DNA of 64,000 nucleotides from an uncultured Sphingomonadaceae bacterium (GCA_947497085.1 CANMFE010000004.1:124001-188000); one strand, 5' to 3'; positions 31,930-40,910 are shown, counted from the first letter of the stretch. Notes: a model not told the origin generated them from the sequence alone. A program made the numbers and translations.

Positions 31930-31958
31930 CGTTTCGACGCGCAAAGCTTAATCAATAT

Positions 31959-31973
31959 TGAGAATAATTTTCA
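31959..31973 (+). promoter_or_regulatory. Fur-box-like inverted repeat upstream of the rubrerythrin gene
   Basis: TGAGAAT-A-ATTTTCA matches the 7-1-7 Fur box core (TGATAAT-n-ATTATCA) at all but two positions and is nearly symmetrical. It lies 118 bases before the rubrerythrin ATG in an otherwise AT-rich leader. Fur, or another iron-responsive regulator of the class, would fit the diiron product. Confidence 0.5.
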
Positions 31974-32090
31974 ATAAGACTTATCGGTTTTTTCGATTAC
32001 TCTATATCAGAAAATCAGGTGGCCGGGCCGGAGTGATCTGCCTATTAAAAAGCCATTCAACGGAATCACTTATATGGAAGGAATGATAAT

Positions 32091-32516
32091 ATGGAACTTA
32101 AGGGATCACAGACAGAACAGAGCCTGAAAGAAGCATTTGCAGGCGAGAGCCAGGCCAACCGCCGTTACCTCTATTTCGCGCAGAAAGCCGATATTGAAGG
32201 GTATAACGATGTGGCGGCCGTATTCCGTTCAACAGCGGAAGGCGAAACCGGCCACGCGCACGGCCATCTTGAGTTTCTGGAAGAAGTGGGTGATCCGGCT
32301 ACAGGCGAGCCGATCGGTTCCACCGAAGACAATCTGAAGTCAGCAATTGCCGGTGAAACGCATGAATATACCGACATGTATCCAGGCATGGCGAAAACCG
32401 CGCGCGACGAAGGTTTTGATGAAATTGCGGAATGGTTTGAAACACTGGCCAAGGCAGAAAAAAGCCATGCCGGCAAATTTCAGAAAACACTTGATGCCAT
32501 GAAAGAAGACGCCTGA
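32091..32516 (+). CDS. Rubrerythrin family diiron protein
   Basis: A 141-residue four-helix diiron protein. The four ligand helices are visible as [48 protein letters not shown] and [13 protein letters not shown]. The C-terminal rubredoxin domain of classical rubrerythrins is missing, so electrons must come from a partner, possibly the Fe-S protein downstream. Rubrerythrins reduce hydrogen peroxide. GGAAGGAAT precedes the ATG. The gene is followed by a terminator and then by the Fe-S and DUF3501 genes. Confidence 0.95.
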   Translation: MELKGSQTEQSLKEAFAGESQANRRYLYFAQKADIEGYNDVAAVFRSTAEGETGHAHGHLEFLEEVGDPATGEPIGSTEDNLKSAIAGETHEYTDMYPGMAKTARDEGFDEIAEWFETLAKAEKSHAGKFQKTLDAMKEDA

Positions 32517-32532
32517 TCTTCTTTTAAGCATG

Positions 32533-32572
32533 GCCGGGGCTGGTCCGAGTACCTGCCAGTCCCGGCATTTTT
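32533..32572 (+). terminator. Rho-independent terminator after the rubrerythrin gene
   Basis: An 11-bp stem, GCCGGGGCTGG (32533-32543) against CCAGTCCCGGC (32556-32566) with one G-T pair, followed by ATTTTT. It would let the rubrerythrin be made in excess of the downstream proteins. Confidence 0.85.
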
Positions 32573-32631
32573 CGTCCGCGTTTTTTCCGTATGGGTCCAC
32601 TCCATCATTCTTCAACGAAAGGCTCTTCCAC

Positions 32632-33960
32632 ATGAAAGAAGGCAGTCTTGACGCGCCCATGCGGCATCCGATTGCGTGGCAGGATGAGGCATATTATGAT
32701 GAAGAGGCGCTGGACAGCGAACTTCGGCGCGTGTTTGACATCTGTCATGGTTGTCGCCGCTGTTTCAACCTGTGCGGCAGTTTTCCGAAGCTGTTTGACC
32801 TGATTGATGAAAGCCCGAATGAGGAAGTCGAGGACCTCACCGCCAGCGATCTTAAGGCTGTGGTTGACGACTGTACCCTGTGCGACATGTGTTTCATGGT
32901 GAAATGCCCCTATGTGCCACCGCACGAGTTCGACCTGGATTTCCCGCACCTGATGCTGCGTTACCGCGCTGTCGAGCATCGCAAGGGGCAGACCGGCTTT
33001 GCCGACAAACAGCTCGCCAAGACAGACCGTAATGGCAAGATCGGCGCTGTGTTGTCCGGCGCGGCCAACTGGGCAACCAAGACTGATAACGGCCTGACCC
33101 GCCCGTTGATGGAAAGCACCGTGGGCGTGGATCGCCGCGCACACCTGCCTGAATTTTCCGAAACCCCGCTTAGCCATCAGTCACCCTGTATTCCCGCGCC
33201 CAATCCCGATGGCCCTGCTTTTGGCAAGCGCGTCATTCTCTATGCCACCTGCTACGGCAATTTCAATGACCAGACCATGGGCGAAGCGGCGATGAAAGTG
33301 CTGGCGCATAACGGCGTTGAAGTGCGGATCGAGCATCCTGAATGCTGCGCGATGCCGAAACTGGAAAATGGCGACCTGCCATCGGTTGCCGGCGCGGCGA
33401 CACGCATAGCCGCCTTTTTCGCGCCATTGGTGGAGGAGGGATATGACATCGTTCCGCTCACAACGTCCTGCGCGCTGATGCTGAAATTCGAATGGCCGCT
33501 GATAGAGCCTGAAAATGAGGATGTGAAAGCGCTCTCGGTCGCCACGTACGACCTGTCCGAATATATTGTCGGCTTGTCCAAAGAACATGGCCTGACACCG
33601 ATTGACGCTATGGAGACCAATATCGGTGTGCATTTTGCCTGCCATGCCCGCGCGCAGAATATGGGGCCAAAGGCGATGGAAATGCTGAAGCTGATCCCCG
33701 AAGCCAAGCCGGTGCTCACCGAGCGTTGTTCCGGCCATGGCGGTAAATGGGGCATTTTCCGGGATAATTTCGACACCGCTGTCAAGGTGGGCCGCCCTGC
33801 CGCAAGGGCATTGATGAAAAACAAGCCAGACTATGTAGTGAGCGAATGCCCGCTTGCCGGACCGCACCTGCAACAGGTGATGCAACTGAGCGGCAATGCG
33901 GACACCCCCGAACGTATCGGCCACCCGATTGAAGTAATGGCGAAAGCCTATGGGCTGTAA
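32632..33960 (+). CDS. Heterodisulfide reductase-related Fe-S protein (two 4Fe-4S clusters plus CCG domains)
   Basis: A 442-residue cytosolic protein. N-terminal cluster motifs are CHGCRRCFNLC (about residues 38-48) and CTLCDMCFMVKCP (about 81-93), enough for two 4Fe-4S clusters. The C-terminal half has two cysteine-rich CCG-type segments (HPECCAMPKLENGD; FACHARAQNMG with ERCSGHGGKWG), like HdrB/HdrD and GlpC. Such proteins pass electrons to thiol or disulfide substrates. The start at 32632 follows GAAAGG; an upstream frame is the terminator region and is rejected. The rubrerythrin, this gene and DUF3501 form a recurrent proteobacterial set of unknown pathway. Confidence 0.92.
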   Translation: MKEGSLDAPMRHPIAWQDEAYYDEEALDSELRRVFDICHGCRRCFNLCGSFPKLFDLIDESPNEEVEDLTASDLKAVVDDCTLCDMCFMVKCPYVPPHEFDLDFPHLMLRYRAVEHRKGQTGFADKQLAKTDRNGKIGAVLSGAANWATKTDNGLTRPLMESTVGVDRRAHLPEFSETPLSHQSPCIPAPNPDGPAFGKRVILYATCYGNFNDQTMGEAAMKVLAHNGVEVRIEHPECCAMPKLENGDLPSVAGAATRIAAFFAPLVEEGYDIVPLTTSCALMLKFEWPLIEPENEDVKALSVATYDLSEYIVGLSKEHGLTPIDAMETNIGVHFACHARAQNMGPKAMEMLKLIPEAKPVLTERCSGHGGKWGIFRDNFDTAVKVGRPAARALMKNKPDYVVSECPLAGPHLQQVMQLSGNADTPERIGHPIEVMAKAYGL

Positions 33961-33994
33961 GCCTGTTTCGTAGATAGATTTTTTTGGAGTAAAT

Positions 33995-34588
33995 ATGCCG
34001 CGCGATCAACGCACGATAACCGCCAGCGATATCATGTCGCTTGAAGATTATGAAACCATCCGCAAGGACAAGAGGCAGGAAAGCCTGTTACGCAAAAAAT
34101 ATACACGGCTTGCCGTGGGCCCGCATGCAACAGTGACATTTGAAACATGGGACAGCATGTGGTTGCAGGTGCAAGAAATGCTGCGCATTGAAAAAGGCGG
34201 CGAGGAACAGCTTGCCGATGAGCTGGAAGCCTATAACCCGATGATTCCGAATGGGTCCGAGCTGACCGCGACACTGATGTTCGAAATTCCCGATGCGGAA
34301 AAACGTGATGCGTTTCTGCGCACCATGGGGGGCGTGGAAAAACAGATATTTATCAATATTGACGGCGATATGGTCGCTGCCGAACCCGAACAAGATGTCG
34401 ATCGCACCAGCGCGTCTGGCAAGGCAAGTGCGGTACAATTCCTGCATTTCCCGATGACAGCGGCGCAGATCGCCAAATGGAAAAGCGGGGAGGGGCAGGT
34501 GATATTGCAGATTACCCATCCCAATTACGGACATGCCGCGATAATCGGCGACGAGATGCGTGATGTCCTGGGCAGGGAATGTCTGTAA
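33995..34588 (+). CDS. DUF3501 family protein
   Basis: A 197-residue soluble protein without signal or membrane segment. DIMSLEDYETIRKDKR, AVGPHATVTFETWDSMWLQV, EMLRIEKGGEEQLADELEAY and NPMIPNGSELTATLMFEIP are characteristic of DUF3501. HPNYGHAAIIG near the end contains two conserved histidines. The gene lies 34 bases after the Fe-S protein, and the pair is a known genomic neighbour of rubrerythrin. No biochemical function is established that I know of; participation in the same redox module is inference. Confidence 0.9.
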   Translation: MPRDQRTITASDIMSLEDYETIRKDKRQESLLRKKYTRLAVGPHATVTFETWDSMWLQVQEMLRIEKGGEEQLADELEAYNPMIPNGSELTATLMFEIPDAEKRDAFLRTMGGVEKQIFINIDGDMVAAEPEQDVDRTSASGKASAVQFLHFPMTAAQIAKWKSGEGQVILQITHPNYGHAAIIGDEMRDVLGRECL

Positions 34589-34631
34589 GGGACAAACGGC
34601 CCTGCAATCATCTCATTACAGCATGACTTAT

Positions 34632-34726
34632 GTCATTGCGAGGCGACAAAGTCGCCGCGGCAATCCATATTGTTGACATTTCTGCCGGCTGCTCTGGATT
34701 GCTTCGCTTTTCGGGCTCACAATGAC
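34632..34726. repeat. Dispersed palindromic repeat, copy 2
   Basis: A 95-base element bounded by GTCATTGCGAG (34632) and CTCACAATGAC (34716), an 11-base inverted repeat with one mismatch. It shares GGCAATCCA, CTGCTCTGGATTG and TCGGGCTC with copy 1 at 29622, in the same orientation. Confidence 0.75.
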
Positions 34727-34773
34727 GTTTCAGAATATCTGTCCAGGAGGGGTTGATAGCGAAACGCCCTGTC

Positions 34774-35268
34774 CTAATAACGGATGTTTTCCGTTGGTTT
34801 GACGGCAGTTTCCCGCTCTGGCTTTGGCACATATTTTGAACCGGGCCGGACTGGGGCAGTGGCTGTGCCCTGTTCCGGCAGCGCTTTGACAATGCGGGGA
34901 GCAGGGTTAGCCGTTACAGCCCGCGTCTCAACCGTCCGCGATGGCTGGATATCATCCTGAGCCCCGCTAACCACAACATCGCCAAAATCTTCGTCCTCGG
35001 CCGCACCTTTGGTGTCAAACATGGGCAAGCCGCTATCCGTAGGTTCGCCAAAATTGTCGTCAAATTCTTCGGCTTCGTGCGGTGTAGCGGTGTAGCTTTC
35101 AACCACAGCCACATCATTTCCGGCCATTTGCTGTTCAGGTCCCGCGTTGACAGATTGCTGTTTTGCGGGATTTTCAGCCGGTGAAGCCGCAGATGGCACA
35201 AAGCCATCGATGAACAATGCCACCAGAAATGCAATTGCCAGCACACCCAATGCAAATATTTTGTACAT
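34774..35268 (-). CDS. Membrane-anchored acidic protein of unknown function
   Basis: A 164-residue protein with one N-terminal membrane helix (IFALGVLAIAFLVALFIDGFV) and a low-complexity region rich in Ala, Glu, Asp and Pro (EFDDNFGEPTDSGLP, GAAEDEDFGDVVVSG) that should be disordered in the periplasm. The end is basic (YVPKPERETAVKPTENIRY). I recognise no domain. It is divergent from the XRE regulator, and a dispersed repeat lies just downstream. The coding look is moderate; the frame has a start and a hydrophobic segment in the right place. Confidence 0.65.
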   Translation of the reverse strand: MYKIFALGVLAIAFLVALFIDGFVPSAASPAENPAKQQSVNAGPEQQMAGNDVAVVESYTATPHEAEEFDDNFGEPTDSGLPMFDTKGAAEDEDFGDVVVSGAQDDIQPSRTVETRAVTANPAPRIVKALPEQGTATAPVRPGSKYVPKPERETAVKPTENIRY

Positions 35269-35443
35269 GAACCGCTCCGGTCAGACCGTATGGAATTATC
35301 AGGGCAATGCGATAGCGCAGCAGGGTTAATAATCACTTACACGTATGGGATGCGCATCCAAATATCAGACGGATATTTACAAGAATCCCGGCAAAAAGCA
35401 GAAATAGCTTGAGCATTTGTAAATTTATTGACAAGCCTTCATC

Positions 35444-36835
35444 ATGAGCAATGAAAAACTGTTTGCAGGTCCCGCCCTGCGCCGCTTGCGGCGCAACCAT
35501 GGGCATACTCAGGCTAAAATGGCTGAATTGCTGGATATTTCCCCCAGTTACCTCAACTTGCTGGAGCGTAATCAAAGAGCACTCAGTGCGCGGCTGATGC
35601 TGGCATTGGCGGAGAGGTTCGACCTTGATCCGCGCAGCCTGACTGCGGAGGAGCCGGGCGGGGGCATGGATGCCTTGCGCCGCAGACTGTCTGACCCTCT
35701 ATTTTCGGAGCTACAGGTCGACAAGTCGGAGCTTGAGGAATGGATGATGGCCGCGCCCAACACGGTGGAGGCTTTTGCAAGACTGTTTGATCGCGGCGTG
35801 TCTGTGAGTGACGAAGGACAGGGTACGGCGGCAAGTCCGGTGACGCTGGTTCGCCGGGAAATTGAACGCTGGCGCAATCATTTTGCCGATCTGGACAGCC
35901 GTACCGAGGAACTGGCGGATGAGCTGCGCCTGCAAAATGCCGACCTGTATGCCGCTATATCTGAACGGCTGCGCAGCAGGCACCAGCTCATGATCCGGAT
36001 TTTGCCGGGATCAGTCATGCCGGACAAGCTACGCCGTTTTGACCTGCACGCACGGCAGCTTCAGCTTTCGGAAATGCTGGACCCTGCATCACGCACATTC
36101 CAGGCGGCTTATCTGCTGGGGCAGCTGGAATTCAGCGACATGGTGTCTGATCTGGTCAAGGGCGCGCAGTTCGGGAACCGCGCGGCGGAACGTTTCCTGC
36201 AACGGCATTTGCTGGGCTATTTTGCCGCCGCACTGATGATGCCTTATGGCCGCTTCCTGCGTGCTTGTGAGCACACTGGCTATGACATTCACATATTGCA
36301 GCGCCGCTTTGGCGCGGGTTTTGAACAGGTCGCGCACAGGCTTACCACGCTGCAACGTGTGGGCGCACGGGGTTTGCCGTTTTTCATGGTACGGATTGAC
36401 CGTGCCGGTCAGTTTTCCAAACGCTATGCCGGGGCCAGCAACGCGCCGCTTGTCGAAAGTGCGAGCACTTGTCCGTTATGGCATGTGAACCACAGTTTCG
36501 CTACGCCGAGCAAGGTGCAGGTGCAGCTGGTGGAGCTTGAAGACGAGTCACGCTGGCTCACCATATCGCGCACGGTGCAGGGGTCTGGCTATGGCGCGGG
36601 TGGTGCAGCTCCCGAATTCTCCATTGGCCTGGGTGTGGCTGCGGAACATGCGGGGCAAATGGTATATGCGAGATCACTTGATATGGAGCATGCGGATGCG
36701 GTGGCTATTGGCCTTGGCTGCGCCGCATGCAAGCGAAGTGATTGTGCACAGCGCTCCGTGCCGCCCAAAGGTCGCACACTGAAATTTGATGAGCGCGAAA
36801 GGGGCATTACCCCCTTTGATTTCGCCGCGGATTAG
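35444..36835 (+). CDS. XRE/DUF2083 transcriptional regulator (short-chain fatty acyl regulator type)
   Basis: A 463-residue regulator. Residues 8-70 are an HTH_XRE domain (ALRRLRRNHGHTQAKMAELL, then PSYLNLLERNQRALSARLM). The middle has an IrrE-like segment (LGYFAAALMMPYGRFLRACE, then DIHILQRRFGAGFEQVAHRL). The C-terminus is DUF2083 with cysteines near CPLWHVNHSF and ACKRSDCAQRS. Relatives (RamB, PrpR, ScfR, MccR) respond to acyl-CoA such as propionyl- or isobutyryl-CoA and control propionate or branched-chain metabolism. No such pathway gene is adjacent, so the target is unknown. Confidence 0.9.
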   Translation: MSNEKLFAGPALRRLRRNHGHTQAKMAELLDISPSYLNLLERNQRALSARLMLALAERFDLDPRSLTAEEPGGGMDALRRRLSDPLFSELQVDKSELEEWMMAAPNTVEAFARLFDRGVSVSDEGQGTAASPVTLVRREIERWRNHFADLDSRTEELADELRLQNADLYAAISERLRSRHQLMIRILPGSVMPDKLRRFDLHARQLQLSEMLDPASRTFQAAYLLGQLEFSDMVSDLVKGAQFGNRAAERFLQRHLLGYFAAALMMPYGRFLRACEHTGYDIHILQRRFGAGFEQVAHRLTTLQRVGARGLPFFMVRIDRAGQFSKRYAGASNAPLVESASTCPLWHVNHSFATPSKVQVQLVELEDESRWLTISRTVQGSGYGAGGAAPEFSIGLGVAAEHAGQMVYARSLDMEHADAVAIGLGCAACKRSDCAQRSVPPKGRTLKFDERERGITPFDFAAD

Positions 36836-37019
36836 GCATCTTTCGGTAATCAAATATTAACCCTTTACTGTAAAAATAACCGACAGTTTCCCATGATGCT
36901 TCATGCAAGGGTGATGGGTAGCTATTGAATGTAAGGTATTGAACAAAAGGTTTTGTTTGTCCTTCGCATTGTCCGGCTTGCTGTTTTGGGCCTGTTATAC
37001 TGGGAAAGATAGTCATCTG

Positions 37020-39128
37020 ATGAATCCGCAGATCTGGTCACATATAGACTTCTGGTCCCATATCGGCGCAGCATTTGTCGGCGCGGCCATTGTCATATGG
37101 CTTTGGCAGCGGCACGGCAGGTCAGCCCGCCATATGCACATGCTGATCATAGCCGTTGCCTTCACCAGTCTCTGGTCGCTGGTCCATGCCGTTAACGGGC
37201 ATATGTCCGTGCTGACTGTCTTTGCGGAAATTGTGAGGAATTTTGCCTGGCTGGCATTCATGTACAGCCTGTTCCGCGCAGGTAGGGAAAATACAGGCCC
37301 GAAAACAGTCACGGCAATTTACTATGTGCTGGGCACCATCCTGATGGCCCAGATAGCGATCGACAGTCTGGGAATATTCTTCGATATTGAAGGTAAATCG
37401 GTACAGCTGGTGTTCTACTCCGGTATTGTCATGCGCATGCTGTTCGTGGTCGGCGCGCTGGTACTTGTGCACAATCTCCACACGCTTTCATCGCTCACCA
37501 AACAGGCCTGGGCACGGCTGCTCGTCATAGGACTTGCCATAATGTGGATCTATGACCTGAACCTTTATACAATTGCCTATCTTTCCGGTGAATTGTCGGC
37601 AGAGCTGATGGCCCTGCGCGGTGCAGTGTGTGCGCTTATCATACCTTTATTCGCTTTTACTGCACAGCGCAGCAATGCCCGTGCAGTGTATCTTTCACGC
37701 TCCATGGCGTTCCAGTCATTCTCGCTGGTTGCGATTGGCGGCTATCTTGCTGTCATGGTCCTGCTTGCCAAGGTGATACAGCTGATTGGCGGAGACTATG
37801 CACGGCTGGCACAGATCAGCATTGTGTTCGGCATGTCTATGGCCGCGCTGTTTTTCCTGCCGTCGGGCAAGTATCGCGCCTGGTTCAAGGTTAAGATTGC
37901 CAAGCATCTATACCAGCACCGCTATGATTACCGTTCCGAATGGATGCGCTTTACGGATACGATCGGGCGTCCTTCGGTGGATTCTGCGCCATTTCATGAA
38001 CGTGTGATACAGGCTGTGGCCGATATTCCCGAAAGCCCTTCCGGATTATTGCTGACGCCCAATGAAAATGGCCGGCTGGAACTGCAGGCGCGCTGGAACT
38101 GGCCGTCGATAAAAGTGCCGGCAAATGCATGCAAGGTAGGCACGATCGCTTATTTTGAAAAGACAGGGGATATCGTGGAACTGGCGCGTTTGCGTTCGGG
38201 AGACGACGATCATTGCGATGCGGCAGCTATCCCGGCATGGCTATTGTCGGAGCAAAGCGCATGGGTGTTGGTGCCGCTGGTCCACTATAACCGGCTGGCG
38301 GGATTGGTGGTGCTGTCGCGGCCACCCTTTATGCGCACGCTGGATTGGGAAGATTTTGACATGCTGCGCGTCGTAGGAAGGCAGCTTGCAAGCTATCTGG
38401 CCGAGGAAAAGGGGCAGGAGGCGTTACTCCAGTCGCGCCAGTTTGACGAGTTTAATCGCCGGTTTGCCTTTGTGATGCATGATATCAAGAATATTGTGAG
38501 CCAGCTCAGTCTGGTTGCGCGCAATGCAGAAAAACATGCGGACAATCCGGATTTTCGCGCCGATATGGTCGATACACTGCGCGGATCGGTGGACCGGATG
38601 AATGGCCTTCTGGCCAAGCTGTCGCAATATGGCCGCGCGCCCAGCGATGAAAACACGTCTGTCGATACATTGGCTATTATCAGGAAGGTGGCCGATGAAA
38701 AATCTCGCATGCATGATATCCGCGTGCTGGGCATGGAGACCATGTCGGTGACCGCGAATGCGGGTAATCTGGAACAGGTGGTGAGCCACATTGTGCAGAA
38801 TGCCATTGATGCAAGCGGTGATGGGCAGCCGGTTATGCTGAAGACCTATCGTGACGGCCTGTTCGGCTGTATCGAGATATTCGACACAGGCGAAGGTATG
38901 ACGGCGGATTTTGTCCGTTCCAAACTCTTTAAACCATTTGTTTCCAGCAAGAATGACGGTTTCGGGATCGGTGCATATGAAGCGCGTACACTGGTGGAAG
39001 CGATGCAGGGCCGGATAGAGGTGGAAAGCCGTCCTGGTGAAGGTAGCCGCTTCACCATCCGCCTGCCGCTCGCAAAATATGAGGATGCGCTGGATGAACC
39101 CCCTGTACAGAAAGAGGAAGCAGCCTGA
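37020..39128 (+). CDS. prsK: XrtA/PEP-CTERM system histidine kinase PrsK
   Basis: A 702-residue membrane sensor kinase. About eight N-terminal membrane helices (from residue 12 to ~285) are followed by a GAF-like domain (near residues 325-455) and a HisKA/HATPase module: FVMHDIKNIVSQLSLVARNA gives the phospho-acceptor histidine near residue 487, and QNAIDASGD, DTGEGM and GFGIGAYEAR are N, G1 and G2 boxes. This order is that of PrsK. I start at MNPQIW (37020) since it puts the first helix at the N-terminus; the longer TTG-started frame from 36939 is less likely. It overlaps prsR by one base. PrsK/PrsR control exopolysaccharide and PEP-CTERM proteins in relatives. Confidence 0.93.
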   Translation: MNPQIWSHIDFWSHIGAAFVGAAIVIWLWQRHGRSARHMHMLIIAVAFTSLWSLVHAVNGHMSVLTVFAEIVRNFAWLAFMYSLFRAGRENTGPKTVTAIYYVLGTILMAQIAIDSLGIFFDIEGKSVQLVFYSGIVMRMLFVVGALVLVHNLHTLSSLTKQAWARLLVIGLAIMWIYDLNLYTIAYLSGELSAELMALRGAVCALIIPLFAFTAQRSNARAVYLSRSMAFQSFSLVAIGGYLAVMVLLAKVIQLIGGDYARLAQISIVFGMSMAALFFLPSGKYRAWFKVKIAKHLYQHRYDYRSEWMRFTDTIGRPSVDSAPFHERVIQAVADIPESPSGLLLTPNENGRLELQARWNWPSIKVPANACKVGTIAYFEKTGDIVELARLRSGDDDHCDAAAIPAWLLSEQSAWVLVPLVHYNRLAGLVVLSRPPFMRTLDWEDFDMLRVVGRQLASYLAEEKGQEALLQSRQFDEFNRRFAFVMHDIKNIVSQLSLVARNAEKHADNPDFRADMVDTLRGSVDRMNGLLAKLSQYGRAPSDENTSVDTLAIIRKVADEKSRMHDIRVLGMETMSVTANAGNLEQVVSHIVQNAIDASGDGQPVMLKTYRDGLFGCIEIFDTGEGMTADFVRSKLFKPFVSSKNDGFGIGAYEARTLVEAMQGRIEVESRPGEGSRFTIRLPLAKYEDALDEPPVQKEEAA

Positions 39129-40504
39129 TGGCGGAAAAAAAAGCTAAGAACCTGCCCAAGCTGCTGGTGGTCGAGGATGATGTTGGCCTGCAGAAACAGC
39201 TGAAATGGGCTTATGAGGATTTTACAGTCCTGCTGGCGGGGAGCCGGGAAGAGGCGCTGACATTGCTGCGTTCGGAAGAACCTGATGTGGTGACACTGGA
39301 TCTGGGCCTGCCGCCCGACCCGGATGGTACGACAGAGGGTTTTGCCGCGCTTGAGCAGATATTGCAGGCAAAGCCTGGCACAAAGGTGATTATCGCCTCC
39401 GGCCATGGCGCGCGTGAAAGTGCGTTGCAGGCCATGGCGCAGGGCGCTTATGATTTTTACAGCAAACCGGTTGATATTGACGAACTGGGCATGATCGTGA
39501 AACGCGCATTTCATGTCGATGCGCTGGAACGGGAGAATATTGCCTTACAGGCCAAGGTAGGCGAGGATCACCGCGTCTTGGGTCAAATGGTGACCGCCGC
39601 GCCAGAAATGATGCAGGTGGCGCATACGATTGAACGTGTTGCCAATACCAATGTTTCTGTCATGCTGCTCGGCGCGAGCGGTACTGGCAAGGAATTGCTG
39701 GCGCGCGGGGTGCATGACCAGAGCGAACGCCGGTCAAAGCCGTTTGTAGCGATCAACTGCGCGGCTATCCCTGAAAACCTTCTGGAAAGCGAGCTTTTCG
39801 GTCATGAGAAAGGAGCCTTTACCGGCGCGGTCAAGACCACTGAGGGTAAGATCGAAATGGCGAATGGCGGTACATTATTCCTGGATGAAGTGGGTGACAT
39901 TCCGTTGCCGCTTCAGGTCAAATTGCTGCGTTTCCTGCAGGAACGTGTTGTCGAACGCATTGGCGGACGCAAACAGATAGCAGTTGATACACGCATTGTA
40001 TGCGCCACGCATCAGGACCTTGAGGCAATGATCGGTGAGGGCAGTTTCCGTGAGGACCTCTATTATCGCCTGGCCGAGATTGTGATCCGCATTCCCGCAT
40101 TGGCCGAGAGACCCGGCGATGCGCCGCTACTGGCGAAGCATTTCCTCGCCAAATATGCGGCGGAATATCAACCGATGGTCAAGGGTTTCGCCCCTGATGC
40201 GCTGGCATCCATCGACAGCTGGCAGTGGCCCGGCAATGTGCGCGAGCTGGAAAACCGGGTAAAGCGCGCCGTTATCATGGCCGATAGCAAGCTGGTGACC
40301 GCTGCTGATCTTGATATGGCGCAGGGGGAAGAGGAGACAAGGGAATTCCTGAACCTGAAGGCTGCGCGCGAAGTGGCTGATCGCAAGGCCATCCGCCACG
40401 CGCTGGCACGCACAGAAGGGAATATTTCAAATGCCGCAAAATTGCTGGGCGTCAGCCGCCCGACATTATATGACCTGCTCAAGCAATATGATCTGCAAAA
40501 TTAG
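39128..40504 (+). CDS. prsR: PEP-CTERM-box response regulator PrsR (sigma-54 activator)
   Basis: A 458-residue NtrC-type activator. The receiver domain has the acidic pocket LLVVEDDVG and phospho-acceptor D58 in VVTLDLGLP, with the lysine in FYSKPVDIDE. The AAA+ domain has Walker A GASGTGKE (near residue 182), the sigma-54 contact loop GAFTGA (near 231) and Walker B GGTLFLDEVGD. A Fis-type helix-turn-helix (GNISNAAKLLGVSRPTLYDL) ends the protein. It overlaps prsK by one base. The genes it controls are not in the window; I found no convincing -24/-12 promoter here. Confidence 0.95.
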   Translation: MAEKKAKNLPKLLVVEDDVGLQKQLKWAYEDFTVLLAGSREEALTLLRSEEPDVVTLDLGLPPDPDGTTEGFAALEQILQAKPGTKVIIASGHGARESALQAMAQGAYDFYSKPVDIDELGMIVKRAFHVDALERENIALQAKVGEDHRVLGQMVTAAPEMMQVAHTIERVANTNVSVMLLGASGTGKELLARGVHDQSERRSKPFVAINCAAIPENLLESELFGHEKGAFTGAVKTTEGKIEMANGGTLFLDEVGDIPLPLQVKLLRFLQERVVERIGGRKQIAVDTRIVCATHQDLEAMIGEGSFREDLYYRLAEIVIRIPALAERPGDAPLLAKHFLAKYAAEYQPMVKGFAPDALASIDSWQWPGNVRELENRVKRAVIMADSKLVTAADLDMAQGEEETREFLNLKAAREVADRKAIRHALARTEGNISNAAKLLGVSRPTLYDLLKQYDLQN

Positions 40505-40517
40505 GTGAAGCGAGTAT

Positions 40518-40865
40518 CTAGCAGTCTTCGGGAGACAGAAGCTCCTGCGGAGAGATGCCGATCTGTTTCATCTGCTTGACAACAGGTGGCCACACATTCT
40601 GCATGAAATTGTCACGTTCCTGCGCGCGCAGTTTGTCCGTGGCACCGCCCGCTACATACATGCCGACGCCGCGCTGTACCTCGACCAGGCCGTCATCCTG
40701 AAAACCCTGATAGGCTTTGGCTACGGTCAGTGGATTTGCGCCCTGTTCAGCCGCAAAACTACGCACGGATGGCAGCATGTCGCCTTCTTTATATTCACCG
40801 TTCAGGATAGAGGCCGCGATAATGTCGCGCAATTTAAGATATACGGGTTTGGTTGCTTCACTCAT
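40518..40865 (-). CDS. GntR family transcriptional regulator (YtrA type)
   Basis: A 115-residue regulator with only a winged helix-turn-helix (LRDIIAASILNGEYKEGDML, then GANPLTVAKAYQGFQDDGLV) and a short C-terminal helical tail, as in the YtrA subfamily that usually controls ABC-transporter or envelope-stress operons. No ABC transporter is adjacent. It is convergent with prsR (13-base gap) and 45 bases downstream of the nitroreductase gene on the same strand. Confidence 0.9.
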   Translation of the reverse strand: MSEATKPVYLKLRDIIAASILNGEYKEGDMLPSVRSFAAEQGANPLTVAKAYQGFQDDGLVEVQRGVGMYVAGGATDKLRAQERDNFMQNVWPPVVKQMKQIGISPQELLSPEDC

Positions 40866-40910
40866 ACTGCATCACTGCCATAATACAGCGCGTCAGGTCA
40901 AGGACTTTCC

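Noticed and set aside
36939..37019. A longer PrsK start (TTG at 36939)
   Set aside because: It would add 27 residues before the first expected helix; the ATG at 37020 gives the usual PrsK N-terminus.
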